Shown piece after piece: positions 23,360-35,056 of a stretch of 64,000 nucleotides of DNA. The first letter of the stretch is position 1, and every line of letters starts with the position of its first letter. The position numbers and the translations under genes were made by a program. A model generated the notes under the pieces. It worked only from the letters and a program-made list of their open reading frames with translations. It ran no database searches and was not told where the DNA came from. Source of the DNA: Triticum aestivum (taxonomy: Eukaryota > Streptophyta > Magnoliopsida > Poales > Poaceae); assembly GCF_018294505.1 (NCBI RefSeq), contig NC_057809.1, positions 416,002,485 to 416,066,484 of the forward strand, read 5' to 3'.

Positions 23360-24911
23360 TGAAAGTGCAACTAATCCCTGGGTGGTTTTGGTAATTCATA
23401 ATAACATATATCTCATTGAACTAATGTCCATTCAAGATAAATATTTCAGGATGTTCAATCATTGGCATGGCATGACATAGAGATGTGGACCCCTCAAAAT
23501 GCTAAGGACAAGGATTAGCAAAAGATCAAGACTCTTTGTCTTTTTTAAGTGTTCCAAGATCGCATTGAGTCCATAGGAAAGCCAATACTATTAAAAGGGG
23601 ATGAGGTGTTGGATAATGGTCTACTTACTCAAAGTGCTTACTGATATTTCTCAAAAAACCATCAGCTACTTTCTCTATCCAAATATGTCAAAACCCTAAA
23701 CTACAACTCGGCCCCACCGATACATTCTATCCAGAGCCACCGAGTTCATTCTGACATAGCCCCAGCCAAAACCCTAACAGTTCGGTCACACCGATACGGA
23801 TCTCAGTCCCACCAAGATGGCCTTGCCAACGCTCTGTGACTTGTTGCATTCCCTTCGGTCTCACCGAGTTGTTGCAATCGGTCCCACCGAGTTGGCTTGA
23901 CAGGATCTCTGTTGCCCGTTGCACTCACTTCGGTCCCACCGAGAAGATGCAACCGGTGCCACGGAGATGAAGTTTGCCCTAAGCCCTAACACATCGGTCC
24001 CACCAAGTTGTTCCAGTCGGTCCAACCGAGATTCCTAACGTTCATATTTTTTAACAGATCGGTGCCACCGAGATGAGTCAAAAGTGTGTAACGGTTGGAT
24101 TTTGTGTGGATGCTATATATACTCCTCCACTCCCTTCTTCTCATTGAGGAAAGCCATCAGAATGTGCCTACGCTTCCACTATTCATTTTTCTGAGAGAGA
24201 ACCACCTACTCATGTGTTGAGAGATTTCATTCCAACCATTTCAACCTGCATTTCTATCCTTCCCCAAGTTGCTTTCTACTCAAATCCCTCTTCCACCTTA
24301 GCCAAATCTATGAGAGAGAGTTGAGTGTTGGGGAGAATATCATTTGAAGCACAAGAGCAAGGAGTTCATCATCAACACACCGTCTATTACCTTTTGGAGA
24401 GTGGTATCTCCTAGATTGGTTAGGTGTCGCTTGGGAGCCTCCGTTGTGATGTGGAGTTGAACCAAGAAGTTTCTAATGGCAAGGAGATCGCCTACTTCGT
24501 GAAGATCTTCCCGGGTGAGGCAAGTCCATTGTGAACAATGGCCATGGTGGGATAGGCAAGGTTGCTTCTCCGTGGACCGTTCATGGGTGGAGCCCTCCGT
24601 GGACTCGCGCAACTGTTACCCTTCATGAGTTGAAGTCTCCATCAACGAGGACGTATGATAGCACCACCTATCGGAACCACGCCAAAAATCTCGGCGTCTC
24701 CATTGTGTTTGCCTTCTCCAAACCCTTCCCTTTACCTTCATATGCAATGGTTTACTTTTCGCTGCTATACTCTTAGAATTGCATGTGTAGGTTGATTGCT
24801 TGACTTGTCATAATTGCTAAAATCTTCCACAACTAAAATTGGAAAAAATAAAGATTTTTGTTTGGTCAAATAGTCTAATCACCCCTCTCTTGACATACTT
24901 CCGATCCTACA
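23360..24911 (+). repeat. 5' LTR of the Maximus-like element
   Basis: The LTR runs from TGAAAGTGCAAC to CCGATCCTACA and is directly followed by the primer-binding site. TATATATA lies at 24114-24121. The U3 part (23700-24080) holds about eleven copies of a short palindromic motif close to TCGGTCCCACCGA. Confidence 0.88.
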
Positions 24912-24913
24912 AG

Positions 24914-24925
24914 TGGTATCAGAGC
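24914..24925 (+). promoter_or_regulatory. Primer-binding site (initiator tRNA-Met)
   Basis: TGGTATCAGAGC begins two bases after the LTR end, the standard copia minus-strand primer site complementary to the 3' end of tRNA-iMet. Confidence 0.95.
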
Positions 24926-24995
24926 TTTGGTCTCCATTAGCCTTGATTTCCATAGCTTTGGTGATCATAGCATTGGTTTCACAACCTAGGAGAGT

Positions 24996-26974
24996 ATGGC
25001 GTCTAGCGAGGGTGACTATCACCGTAGAGGTCCTTATTTTGATGGTACAAATTTTGCTAGTTGGAAACATCAGATGAAAATGCATATTTTTTGTCAAAAC
25101 CCCGCCGTTTGGGTTGTTGTGCATGTTGGCTTGCAAGGTGAATTCTTTGAAGATGGTAGAGAACTGGATTGTGCAGTGATCGCAGAAGAATTGAAGATGT
25201 TGCAATACAATGCTCAAGCTTGTGATATTCTCTTCAACGTATTGTGCCCCGAGGAATTCAACAAAATCAGCCGCCTTGAGAATGCAAAGGAAATTTGGCA
25301 TACTTTGGTTAATACGCACGAAAGTACCGAGTCTGTCAAGGAATCCAAGTTGGATGTGCTTCAAAGTCAACTTGAGATGTTCAAGATGAAGGATGGTGAA
25401 GGAATCACCAAAATTTACTCTAGGCTTGCTCTCATCACAAATGAGATTTCCGGCTTAGGAAATGAAGAGATGGCCGACAAATTCATCATCAAGAAGATCC
25501 TTAGAGCCTTGGATGGAAAATATGATACCGTATGCACATTGATCCAAATGATCCCAATTACAAAGATCTCAAGCCCACGAAATTCATTGGTAGAATTGTT
25601 GCTCATGACATGAGATGTCACTCAAGGATAAGGAAGAGCTTCACAATAAGTCAAGTGGTGCTTACAAAGCTTCAAGTGATGCTCCTACAACATCAGTTGA
25701 AAAGAAAGTCTCCAATGAAGAATTGAGCTTAATGGTGAAGAACTTCAACAAATTCTACAAGAGTAGAAGCAAAGAGAGAAGCTCCAAGTCGAGGTCCTAC
25801 AATGACAAAAGATCTTCTAGTCGTGATCGCAATTGCTACAATTGTGGAAGACCCGAACACTATTCCAATGAGTGTACGACTCCCTACAAGAAAAGAGAAG
25901 ACTCACCAAAAAGGAGAAGTAGAAGAGATGAATCACCTCCAAGAGAGAGAAGGAGTAGAGATGATCGTTATGAACAAAGACCCTCTCGAAGAAGCAAGGA
26001 TTCATAAAGGAAGGATAGGTTATTGAAGAGCTACACAAGATGAAGAGATCAAGCTCATGTTGGTGAATGGATATCTGATTCCGACTCCGACTATACTCAA
26101 GATGAAGGTGTTGTCGGTCTTGCACTAGTGTCATCCAACTCTCACGACATATTTGATTCACCAAATGAAGGAATTGGAAGATGCTTCATGGCTAAAGGAC
26201 TCATGAAACAACACTCTTAAGTTAGCTCATGAAACAACACAAGAGGATCATAGAGGGCTCCTAAGGACTCATGAGAAGCTACGCTTCGAGAAGCTAAATT
26301 TTGAGCAAGAGCATGAGTTTCTAAAAGCTATCAATGATGATCTTCAAAAGAAGAGTTCTTCTTACATTACCAAACGTCTCCTCTTGTCTACTTATATGCC
26401 ACAAGTAAAATCTAGCAACAAGAGCAAGAAAGATCCTTCTTCTAGTAGTAACAATAACCATGCTAAATCCAATATTGTTGCTTCTAGTAGTTCTCTTGAT
26501 TCCACTAATGATTCTCTAAGATAAATTACACTCGAGCAAGAAAATAGCTCATTGAAGGGAATTATAGATAAAAGTGTTTACAAGAGTCTTGCCGGGAGTA
26601 AGCAATTTGCGGAAATTCTACGCAAGGAAGGAAGACACCGGAAGAATCAAGGTGTTGGTTTTGAACGAAAGTTCAATGCCAATGGAGTTGAATGGGAAGA
26701 AGATCAATACCCCAATACGAAGTTTGTTCCTCAACAAGATAAGTATGACCCCACTTCTTTTGAGGGAACACAAGCTCAAGATGATGTTCCACCACAAGAC
26801 CACAAGCTAAAAGGCAAGGACAAGCTTCAAGAAGAGATTGAATCATTTGAAGAAGCTCCTAAGGCCATGGTAAAGTGGGTTCCCAAGACTACGCCAAGCT
26901 CTACTTCATCAAGTACAACTACAACTCCAAGGATTCTCATCAAGTTAATGTGGGTCCCAAAGAAGAAGAACTAG
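24996..26974 (+). pseudogene. Copia gag, broken, with CCHC zinc knuckle
   Basis: The start MASSEGDYHRRGPYFDGTNF is typical of copia gag. The N-terminal half has the WKHQMKMHIF and EIWHTLVNTHE blocks of the UBN2-type gag domain. The frame shifts near 25550, and the next part carries a Lys/Ser-rich linker and a CCHC knuckle, CYNCGRPEHYSNEC (about 25833-25874). Further stops follow. The gag C-terminal region is still recognisable to about 26974. Gag would form the cytoplasmic virus-like particle. No pol follows. Confidence 0.85.
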
Positions 26975-28697
26975 AGTGTTCTTGAGGGTGACTCCGCCAA
27001 CATACTTCACTCATATTCATTTTGGCAAGGACTTGTGCAATCAACTTTCATATCTTGCACTAAATCATGGAGTCACAAACTCTCTTGCTGGTAAGCCAAG
27101 GGACAAGGTAATCTAATGCTTTCATGGACATCATCATATGTGCAATTCACTCTATGTCTATGAATATCCTTGTATGTTCCTTGTGGGACTAACCCATGTA
27201 GGTATTTAAAGTGAAATACTCCAAAGGATTGCTCCAAATGATCTAAATCAACATTGAGCAACCACATGTTCACTATCTACATGAAGTCATCATCGACAAA
27301 ACCCAAGGTTAATTCATCCTTCTTTGGAGCATATCACATCTAGGGGAGCTTTGCTTTAAAAATTGAGCTAAAGAAACTCTAATGGTGTGAACACATTAAT
27401 GCTTTATGTAAAAGTGGTAACCCCACTTGTGCCTAAACGATGAGTATGACATATGATCATATGTTCTCATTTGACTTCTAAGTCAATATACTCATATATG
27501 GATGACCTAGTCATCGCCAAATGCTTGATAGATGCTAGAATTGGTTATGCATGTTTGACACATATTTCATTTGCTATTTTATTGTGTGAGAATGTTGGTT
27601 GCATATTTTCTCCATTCGAGGACATCCATTTTTTGTTTTGATTGTCTTGGTTAAGAATGCCTAATAACATTCTCTAGCTATTTATGCTCTTCTTGTCTTA
27701 AATTCTTTTCATGATATATCACAAAAATTGAACAAGTTCTTTTCGAACCCTCCGGGTGAGGAGCACTCGGAGCCACCGATCCATCAAGGGCTGACCTCAA
27801 AAACCTTCTTCATCCATTTCGGTCAAACCAATACACTCAAACTTGGTCGAACTTAAATCATAAAGACTGGTCTAGGTTTTCATCTCGGTGCTACCGATTA
27901 GACCAACTCGGTCACACCGATTTGCTCTAACTACACATACTTGCACATCTCGGTGCCACCGATTTGTTCCACTCAGTGCCATCGATAGTACACGTGTATA
28001 TATATATCTCGCATGACCATACGTTGAAAATTACTTCAAACGCTACGACCTCTCATCCCGTTGCTGTCGCCCCCTTCGTCTCTGGATCGTCGCCGTTGTC
28101 TCCTATGTGCCTTCACCACAGGAATCCACCGCCGTCAACGGCAATCTGCCCCACCTTTGTCGTCATAGAGGATCTCCACCAGGTTAGGGTGAGATTCCAT
28201 CTCCTCGTGCCTCTCTTATCCGATTCAATGCACAAGGACAATGCCATGTATCTTACCATGATTGCAATACTTCTATCCACTAGATTAAATCATTAGAGTA
28301 GACTCGAGCAAAAAAAAACCAGGGATAGGTTTCCGCCGAACGCATCTCGGACCACCCGAATTGGAATTTTTGGTCCCATCGATTTGGCCCTGGCCATTGC
28401 ACAAGTACTACTCAGTTTCACTGAAACATATTAGTTAGTGTGATCGAAAGTAAAGTTTCAGTGAAACCCTAGCAACTTGGAGCCACCGAACCACGTCTCG
28501 GTCCAACCGAAACTGTGTGTTTAGTCTCTGTTAGCTGCTTCGATGTCAGCGAAATGACCAACTCAGTAGCTCCGAAATGCATTGTGTGAAAACCCAAAAC
28601 TAAAGTTCAAACTCAAAATTTTGAAATACTACCAGCTTTCTATGATAACTCATCTACTTTGCCCATACCCATCTATTCACAAGGTCAGTGTTGCAAG
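26975..28697 (+). other. Non-coding interior of the Maximus-like element
   Basis: No protease, integrase, reverse transcriptase or RNase H could be found in any frame. The second half (27750-28560) again contains the CGGTxxxACCGA-type palindromes found in the LTR. Confidence 0.6.
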
Positions 28698-29190
28698 ATG
28701 TCGAGTGCCAGTGACAGTCAAAACCAGTCAAAGAAAATTGTTGAGCTCAGTGAGGGCTCTAGTCCCAATGAGAGCTACTATGAGGTCATTAGGAGCTCTC
28801 CAGATTTGACAAAGGCTGCCACCAAAACAAGGAAAAAGAGAACCTCAGACAGTGAGGATGAAGACTTTGCTACTAGTGAGGTCACTTCAAAGAAGAAGAA
28901 GAAGAAGACTATTGTAAGAAGAGTGCCTATGTCAACGCCACGAGAATCCTCAGCTCCAAAGGAAACAATGACATTCACATTGAGGAGCCAAGTGATGAAG
29001 AGGGTTATGCGAGCAAGAAAAAGAAGAGGGCTAGAAAGACCACTGCCACAGTTATTGGCATACCTTCCATGAGAGAAGATGATCAGGAGGAGGAAGAGGA
29101 AGAAAATATTGAAGCACCTCCAGCTAAGGCACAGAAACTCATGTCTGGTGCCATGAAGTCATCTACAACCTCCAAACCCAAGTCCAAGCT
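28698..29190 (+). pseudogene. 3' ORF of the Maximus-like element, truncated
   Basis: The ORF starts MSSASDSQNQSKK and encodes a Ser/Lys/Glu-rich, low-complexity protein with a KKKKKK tract. The frame changes near 28965 and then continues with acidic EEEEEE and AKAQKLMSGAMK blocks, up to the Fatima insertion. SIRE/Maximus elements have an extra ORF in this position, sometimes called env-like. No membrane segment is visible here, so I make no claim of envelope function. Confidence 0.55.
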
Positions 29191-29718
29191 TGTCGTGGAA
29201 TTGTTACGGCAGATGTCCTAGTGTGACGACTTAGTCATGGAGCCATCGCGTTGAGGTTAGCTTAAAGGGGTTAATTAGGACAAAGGACATGAGGAGTTTA
29301 TACTGGTTCGACCCCTTATGATGAAGGTAAAAGCCTAGTCCAGTTTGTAGTTGGTATTGCTAGGGTTTCGATGAGCAGGGAGCAAATACGCTTGACCCGG
29401 CTCTAAATTTGTTGTTTCTTGTCCTAATCCGCCACTAGGTCATCACCTTATATACACGGGTTGACGCCCTGCGGCCCTCAGATTCCAGCCGGATTATACA
29501 ACGTATCCGGCTCGGTGACCTTTTGCACATGCCTTACACTACAACTTTACATACATGGCGGTTTACAATCATGGGCCTTAAGCTGCCTTCAGGTCTGGGC
29601 CCTCTACTAAGCCTATCTATGAATCGCCACGTGACCTTGGGCTTCATTATGTTGAGTCTTCATAGGGATGACCTGGCCCCTCCTGGGTGGGTCATACCTA
29701 ATAGTTATATCCCCAACA
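29191..29718 (-). repeat. 3' LTR of the Fatima-like element
   Basis: On the minus strand this runs from TGTTGGGGATATAAC at 29718 to ATTCCACGACA at 29191. A TATATAAGG-type box lies near 29450. Its internal side begins TTAGGCCCC, leaving GGGGCC as the purine-rich tract. Confidence 0.88.
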
Positions 29719-30650
29719 TTAGGCCCCAGGTTGATTTGGACTTGTTCATGTCAACCTTCAAGACTTAGAAAAATCCTTCCATATCCGCTGCAAAAAACAT
29801 TGTAACCCGCCATGACGTCATCTCCAGGAATTTCAGAAACCCACCACGACGTCATCTTCAATGGATCTTTATCTTAATGTTTTCCTGAAAATCGAGGTGT
29901 CCAATTAGCTGGATAACCATCATTCGGCCTCCTCGTCTTTCGCGTCTGCCTGCTTTCCGGTCTCCTTATAAATAGGACCATAGGGTCTTCTCTCATTCCT
30001 CTCCTTCTCCTTTCTTCCTCCTCCGAACGCATCATCCCGCACGAACCTTGCCGCCGTCGACCTCCATCCTCGTCCTCGACTCCGGCCGCTGCATCGCCCT
30101 GGGTGGACCAGAGAACTACGACGCTACCCCGCTGTCCGAACATCATCAGTAAGTCCTCCGTCCCTTGCCATGGATCCGTCATTAGAGTTTGTCAGTGTTC
30201 ATCCGTGTTCGTCATCGTCCTTCTTTTCCTTTGTTTAGATCCATGTCTTAGATCCAAAAAAACATGGGAATCTTGCGTGGTGGTAGTTTTAGCACTTGTT
30301 TTAATACTAGATCATATCCCCACCGTGACAGATCTCCTCTAGGGCTTCTCTGTTTTTCCACTGCCACCTTTTGTAGATGAATTTATTCTTTTTTTTCTAA
30401 ATAACAGTAGATCCAAATTTGTAACCTTCATCTGTGGAACTTGTTTGTCTCAGTACTTAGCCAATGTTGCTTCCGGCAACTCTTTGAACATCTTAGTCAT
30501 GGCGGCTTACCCTACCGGATTATCTTTTCTTCATATATCATTAGCCCTTGCTTAAGCCGCCATCATAAACATGCACTGTAATTGTTAATTTGCAATCCCA
30601 CCAATTAACTTGAGTCGGCAAACTATTTCCTTTTAGATTTTGTTTGCATC
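29719..30650 (+). promoter_or_regulatory. Putative promoter and leader of the antisense gene
   Basis: The plus strand carries TGACGTCA at 29813-29820 (a perfect CRE/bZIP palindrome) and a related CGACGTCA at 29847-29854. TATAAATAG follows at 29967-29975 and then a pyrimidine-rich GC-richer leader. GT/AG-like signals suggest a 5' untranslated intron before the ATG at 30651. The spacing from motif to TATA to leader is that of a plant pol II promoter. Its activity is inferred. Confidence 0.55.
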
Positions 30651-31220
30651 ATGTCGCCGAAGACGATGACAACTTGCAACTGGGTCCATTCCACAGTCAC
30701 TGAGAGCACCTTGAAAGACTTCGTCACTGTTGGATACTTACCAGAGAGGAGTGTCATGTCTTATCGTACTCCTGATTCAACTGAAGAAAAACCTCAGCCG
30801 AAGGATGGCGAAATTATTGTCTTCACTGATCATATGACCCGGGGCTTCTCGCCGTCCGACTCAAAATTCTTTAGAGATGTACTGCACTTTTTCAAACTTC
30901 ATCTGCAAGATATTAGACCCAATTCCGTATCAAATATCTGTAACTTCCAAGTTTTCTGTGAAGTTTACCTTCAAGAAGAACCTACTTTTGAACTCTTTAG
31001 GGTGTACTTCTACCAGAACCGCCAGAACGAGAACACCAATGGTCCCAGTTTGGAACTTGGCGGAATTTCAATTCAACACAGACGGGATGCCATCTGATAC
31101 GTCTCCAACGTATCTATAATTTTTGATTGTTCCATGTTATATTATATTCTGTTTTGGACATTATTGAGATTTATTATACACTTTTATATTATTTTTGGGA
31201 CTAACCTATTAATCGGAGGC

Positions 31221-32156
31221 TGTCGGCGTTCTGGGAATGGGGGTCCCCAGACTTGCCTGCCTGCGGCCTGCGGCGTGGCTCAAAGGGGGGCCCAGCGCGG
31301 CCCATCTTCATCAACACAGACCCAAGACCCTCGCGAGGGGCCAAGCCTCATGGGGCGGACGACACAGAGTTTCCTCAGGCACGGCCTCATCAGGCTAGCT
31401 CGTGAGGAGGCGGAGAGATCAAGGCGGGGTACCTCACGAGGTGCCCGTGACGCAAGCCATGACGACCAAGGGTGCCAGGCGGGCGCCAGCCCGCGTAGTG
31501 TCCTCCTTTCCTCTTTGGTGCAAAGGGAGCAAGCGCAGGCGAGAGCATCAAGCAAAGGCACCCGTTTAGGTGCAACAAGACCAAGACCAGCCCAACGGCA
31601 GGGAGGAAGTCATTGTGGAGCCCAAGCTAGCGTCACCACCAGAGCCTTTGGCAGGCGAGGACCAACTTTAGTCAAGATAAGCGTACCCGATGTTCCCCTT
31701 CAAAATGGCCAATTGTTGGCGCCCTTCCTGCTCAATATTTGGGAAGAGGCCCAGGGCTTTTTCCTATAAATAGGACTAGCCACCCCCAGATGGGATGAGA
31801 TGGGATCAGGTAGATGAGACCAGGGATAAGATCAGAGCGGCAAGAGAGAGAGAGAAGGGTGGCTGAACTCCTCCTAGCAGTTCATCCCCCTAGCCAAGAA
31901 CAGACCCTCGCGAGGCTGTTCTTCCTTGTATTGCTCATCATCATCAGCCCAAGAGGCAATCCACCAAACCACATTGGAGTAGGGTATTACACCACAACGG
32001 TGGCCCGAACCAGTATAAACCCTGTGTCTCTTGTGTTGTTCTTTCCATAGCTTAGATCTTAGCGAGGCGGTGGGGTGCAGGTAGGTAGAAGGCGAAATCT
32101 CCGCGCGCACCCCAGTGTTCGAACCTCAAGGGTCTGCCGGAACCCGAAACCCGACA
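31221..32156 (+). repeat. 5' LTR of the nested non-autonomous element
   Basis: TGTCGGCGTTCTGGG to AACCCGACA, with TATAAATAG at 31765-31773. It has an extra copy of CTGCGGC-type sequence near 31262 relative to the 3' LTR, and a short GA run near 31845. Confidence 0.93.
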
Positions 32157-32158
32157 TT

Positions 32159-32176
32159 TGGCACGCCAGGTAGGGG
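32159..32176 (+). promoter_or_regulatory. Primer-binding site of the nested element
   Basis: TGGCACGCCAGGTAGGGG starts two bases after the LTR. It resembles the TGGCGCGCCAGGTAGGGG sites used by many plant gypsy elements, with one change. The tRNA species is not assigned. Confidence 0.75.
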
Positions 32177-32227
32177 TGCGCCGGAATTCTTCTTCCACCG
32201 CCCCGTTCTCCTCCGACCATCGCGTCC

Positions 32228-34618
32228 ATGTCAGACGCTCATCGGGCCTGCGCCGAGCGCCGAGCCACTCTCGCCTCCCGCGTCGCCTGCCGTCAACGCC
32301 GCCACCGGCCCGGCGGGAAACGAGCAGCAAGCGTCGTCTCAGCATCCGTCCGTGCGGCAAGACGGCCACACCGCTACTCGCTCACCCCAGCTGGTTCTTC
32401 GTCCCGCGCGCTCCGCGCACCCATGGGGGCTCGAGCTGTGCTCATCGCGGAAAACGAGCTCCTACGCTACCTTCCCATTGACGACGTCTACGAAGAATGG
32501 CTCGACCGCGTCCCCGAGCTCGTCCGCGCCGCAGGGGGCTCTCATGCGCCGTCCGTTCCGCTGCACCGCACCCCGCCCTACGCGGGCGACGAAGCTCCGG
32601 GGGCGCCCCAGCCGCCTCCTCCTCAAGAAGGCGCCCAGGCTCCAAGGCGCGTGGCCCCTGGGCGGAACCCGCTCCGTCAGGTGCCGGTGCGGCAAGATCA
32701 GAGCTGCCAAGAAATCCCTCGCCCGCAAGAAGCTTCCCGGGCGCTCCCTGCTCCAGCACGTCGCGACCATGCTCCTGCTCCCACACGTCAAGACCCCGCG
32801 CTGCTCCCAGCTACAGTGCGTGGGGACCAACAAGACCAAGCTCTCCGTCATCCAAGGCCTCCTGTGGCCACAGCAGGCTGCCGTGCCTTCACCACCGAGC
32901 TACGCAGCGTCGCGTGGCCCGGCAAGTTCAAGCCAGACCTGCCTCCTCATTATGACGGCACGACCGACCCTGCGGAGTTCTTCCAGCTCTATGAGCTGGG
33001 CATCGAAGCTGCCAACGGAGACGAGAAGGTCATGGCGAACTGGTTTCCCATGGCACTCAAGGACGGGGCCCGCACCTGGCTCCTGAACCTAGCTCCAGGC
33101 ATGATCTCCTCCTGGGACGAGATGCGCACCGCTTCATCGCCAACTTCCAAGGTACTCGCGACCGGCCATCCGCCGTGAGCGACATGCGCCGCATCAAGCA
33201 ACAACCTGGAGAGACCCTGCAGAAGTACATCCAGCGCTTCAACACCGCACGCCTCAAGATTCCCAAGGTGACCGAGGAGGCCATCATCTCAGCCTTCTCC
33301 GATGGCGTGCGCGACGTCAAGATGAAGGAGGAGCTGGTGATGCATGAAGACCTATGCACTTCCTTGGAGCTGTTCAACTTGGCGACCAAGTGCGCCAGGG
33401 CTGAGGAAGGGCGTCTCTCCCTCCTCGAGCTGCCTGCCGTAGACCCAGAAGAGAAGAAGCCCAAGGCCAAGGATGTGAAGCGCAAGGGGGCTGCCGTGCT
33501 CGCGGCAGAACCAGACACCAAGCGGGGCAGAGATCAGCCCGAATCTTCCAAGGGCAGTCGGTGTTGTGTGTACCACGACCTCCACACCCACAACACCAAT
33601 GAATGTCAAGAGCTCCGAGCCATACGAGAAGGAAGGATCGGCCGTCGTCCCGACCGCGCTGACCGGGGCTACGGTCGAGGAGGAGGAAGAAATGCAGGAC
33701 GCTGGGAAGACCGCTGCCCGCACCAAGGGTGGCGCGATCGACCTCGTGAGGATCGCTAACAAGACCCGCCTCGCAAGGGAGACTGGAGGGATCAGTCTCG
33801 CGAGGATTGCCCGCAAGGCAACACAGGCCTCCCTCCGCTGCCGCCACAGCCAAGGAGAAACGAGGACCGCCATCAGGATGAGGGGGCTGGGGGCTTCCAG
33901 GAGCCGCGCACGATCGCCTACATCCTGGGCGGGGCTCAAGCCCCAGCCTCTCAGCGCATCTTCAAGCAGTCCTCCCCAAGCTCGAAGCCACGCGCCCTCT
34001 TAGGTGGTCAGCATGCGCCATCATGTTCAGCTCAGCGGATCAGCTCAAGTGTGCGGCCACGGCCAGAGTCCTCCCGATGCTTTATTCCCCAATTATCAGC
34101 AACGTGCTGGTCACCAGGACCCTCATCGATGGCGGGGCAGGGCTCAACGTCCTGTCCATGGAAACATTCAACAATCTCCAAGTGCCCTACAACCAGCTTC
34201 AGCCAACCAAGCCTTTCTCCGGAGTCACCGACGGCTCCACGGTCCTGATTGGGCAGGTCCGCCTCCCTGTCACCTTCGGGGCGCGCAACAACTACCTCAC
34301 CGAGCTCATCGACTTTGACGTCGCTCACATTCGCCTGCCGTACAACGCCATCCTCGGGTACCCAGCGCTGGCCAAGTTCATGGCCGTAACTCACCACGGC
34401 TACAACATCATCAAGATGCCAGGAAGTGGCGGAGTCATCACGGTGCCCTGTGAAGAGAAGGACGTGGTGTGTTCCCTGGAACGAGCCTTTCAGGTCGCAT
34501 CACTGGAAGACCCGGATCGCAGAAGCAGGAGGCTTCCCGAGGCCACCCCCAAGAAGAAGAAGACATCGTCCGGCCCGGCTCCTCAGGAGGCAGGCCCCTC
34601 AGGACCCACGCCTGCCTA
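32228..34618 (+). pseudogene. Broken gag-protease of the nested gypsy element
   Basis: The gag N-terminus is proline/arginine-rich. The Retrotrans_gag core follows: KFKPDLPPHYDGTTDPAEFF, WFPMALKDGARTWLLNL, then after a one-base shift near 33128 MRRIKQQPGETLQKYIQRF. A knuckle-like CVYHDLHTHNTNEC lies at about 33565-33606. A TAA at 33757 probably replaces CAA, and the frame shifts again near 33968. The protease follows, with LIDGGAGLNVLS (D-G-G in place of the usual D-[ST]-G, a form common in this group) and ILGYPALAKFM. It ends in a lysine/proline-rich tail at 34618. Confidence 0.82.
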
Positions 34619-34675
34619 GGGGAACCTTCTTCCATCACATAGGAAAGCGCGCCCGACGCCCTCCTCAGGCAGGGC

Positions 34676-35056
34676 TTGGGGGCTCTCCCCTGGAGGGCCA
34701 CCGACCTGGCCAGGGTCACGAGGGAGGCGCTTGGGCACCACATGGAGGCGTGTTTCGATGCACGTTTCCCTCAAGAAGGAGTAAGGCAAGGAGGGCTAGA
34801 CCCTCAGGAGTTCGTCAGCAAGGCCATTCAGGAGCTACAGGAGTCAAGAGTCATGAGAGGCGGCTGCCGCCTACCAGCTGTGGCTCCCCATCTAGGCGAG
34901 GATGGTGGGCTGCGCGTCTGCATCGACATACCAGGGCTCAATCGAGTCGCTTCTCTAGAGCGCCTCTGGCCCTCGCGAGTGGGGCGCTGCGAAGGTCCAC
35001 CTCACAGCTACGTTCGCATGCCTTACGACCTGCCGAGCGTGGCTGCCACGTACTAG
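34676..35056 (+). pseudogene. Vestigial start of reverse transcriptase
   Basis: Only the N-terminal approach to RT is suggested: FVSKAIQELQESRV followed by GGLRVCIDIPGLNR, which is like the LRMCVDYxxLN block. The FLDAYSG and YVDD catalytic motifs are absent, and the frame ends before them. The element therefore cannot make its own reverse transcriptase. Similarity is weak. Confidence 0.45.

Larger units (their letters stand above)
23360..29190 (+). mobile_element. Maximus-like (SIRE-lineage) copia element, left part, pol-deleted
   Basis: The order is a 5' LTR, a tRNA-Met primer-binding site, a broken gag with CCHC knuckle, non-coding sequence and a broken lysine/glutamate-rich 3' ORF. The whole pol gene is absent between gag and the 3' ORF. 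The Fatima-like element interrupts the element at 29191, so the 3' LTR is not in the window. The Maximus name is from memory of the LTR (TGAAAGTGC start, many CACCGA motifs). Confidence 0.8.

Noticed and set aside
29813..29860. CRISPR-like or other short regularly spaced repeat
   Set aside because: There are only two copies of a known transcription-factor palindrome. Nothing in the window has the structure of a CRISPR array.
31134..31769. ORF of 211 codons, repeated at 37512-38240
   Set aside because: It lies in the two LTRs of the nested element, so its duplication is explained by LTR identity.
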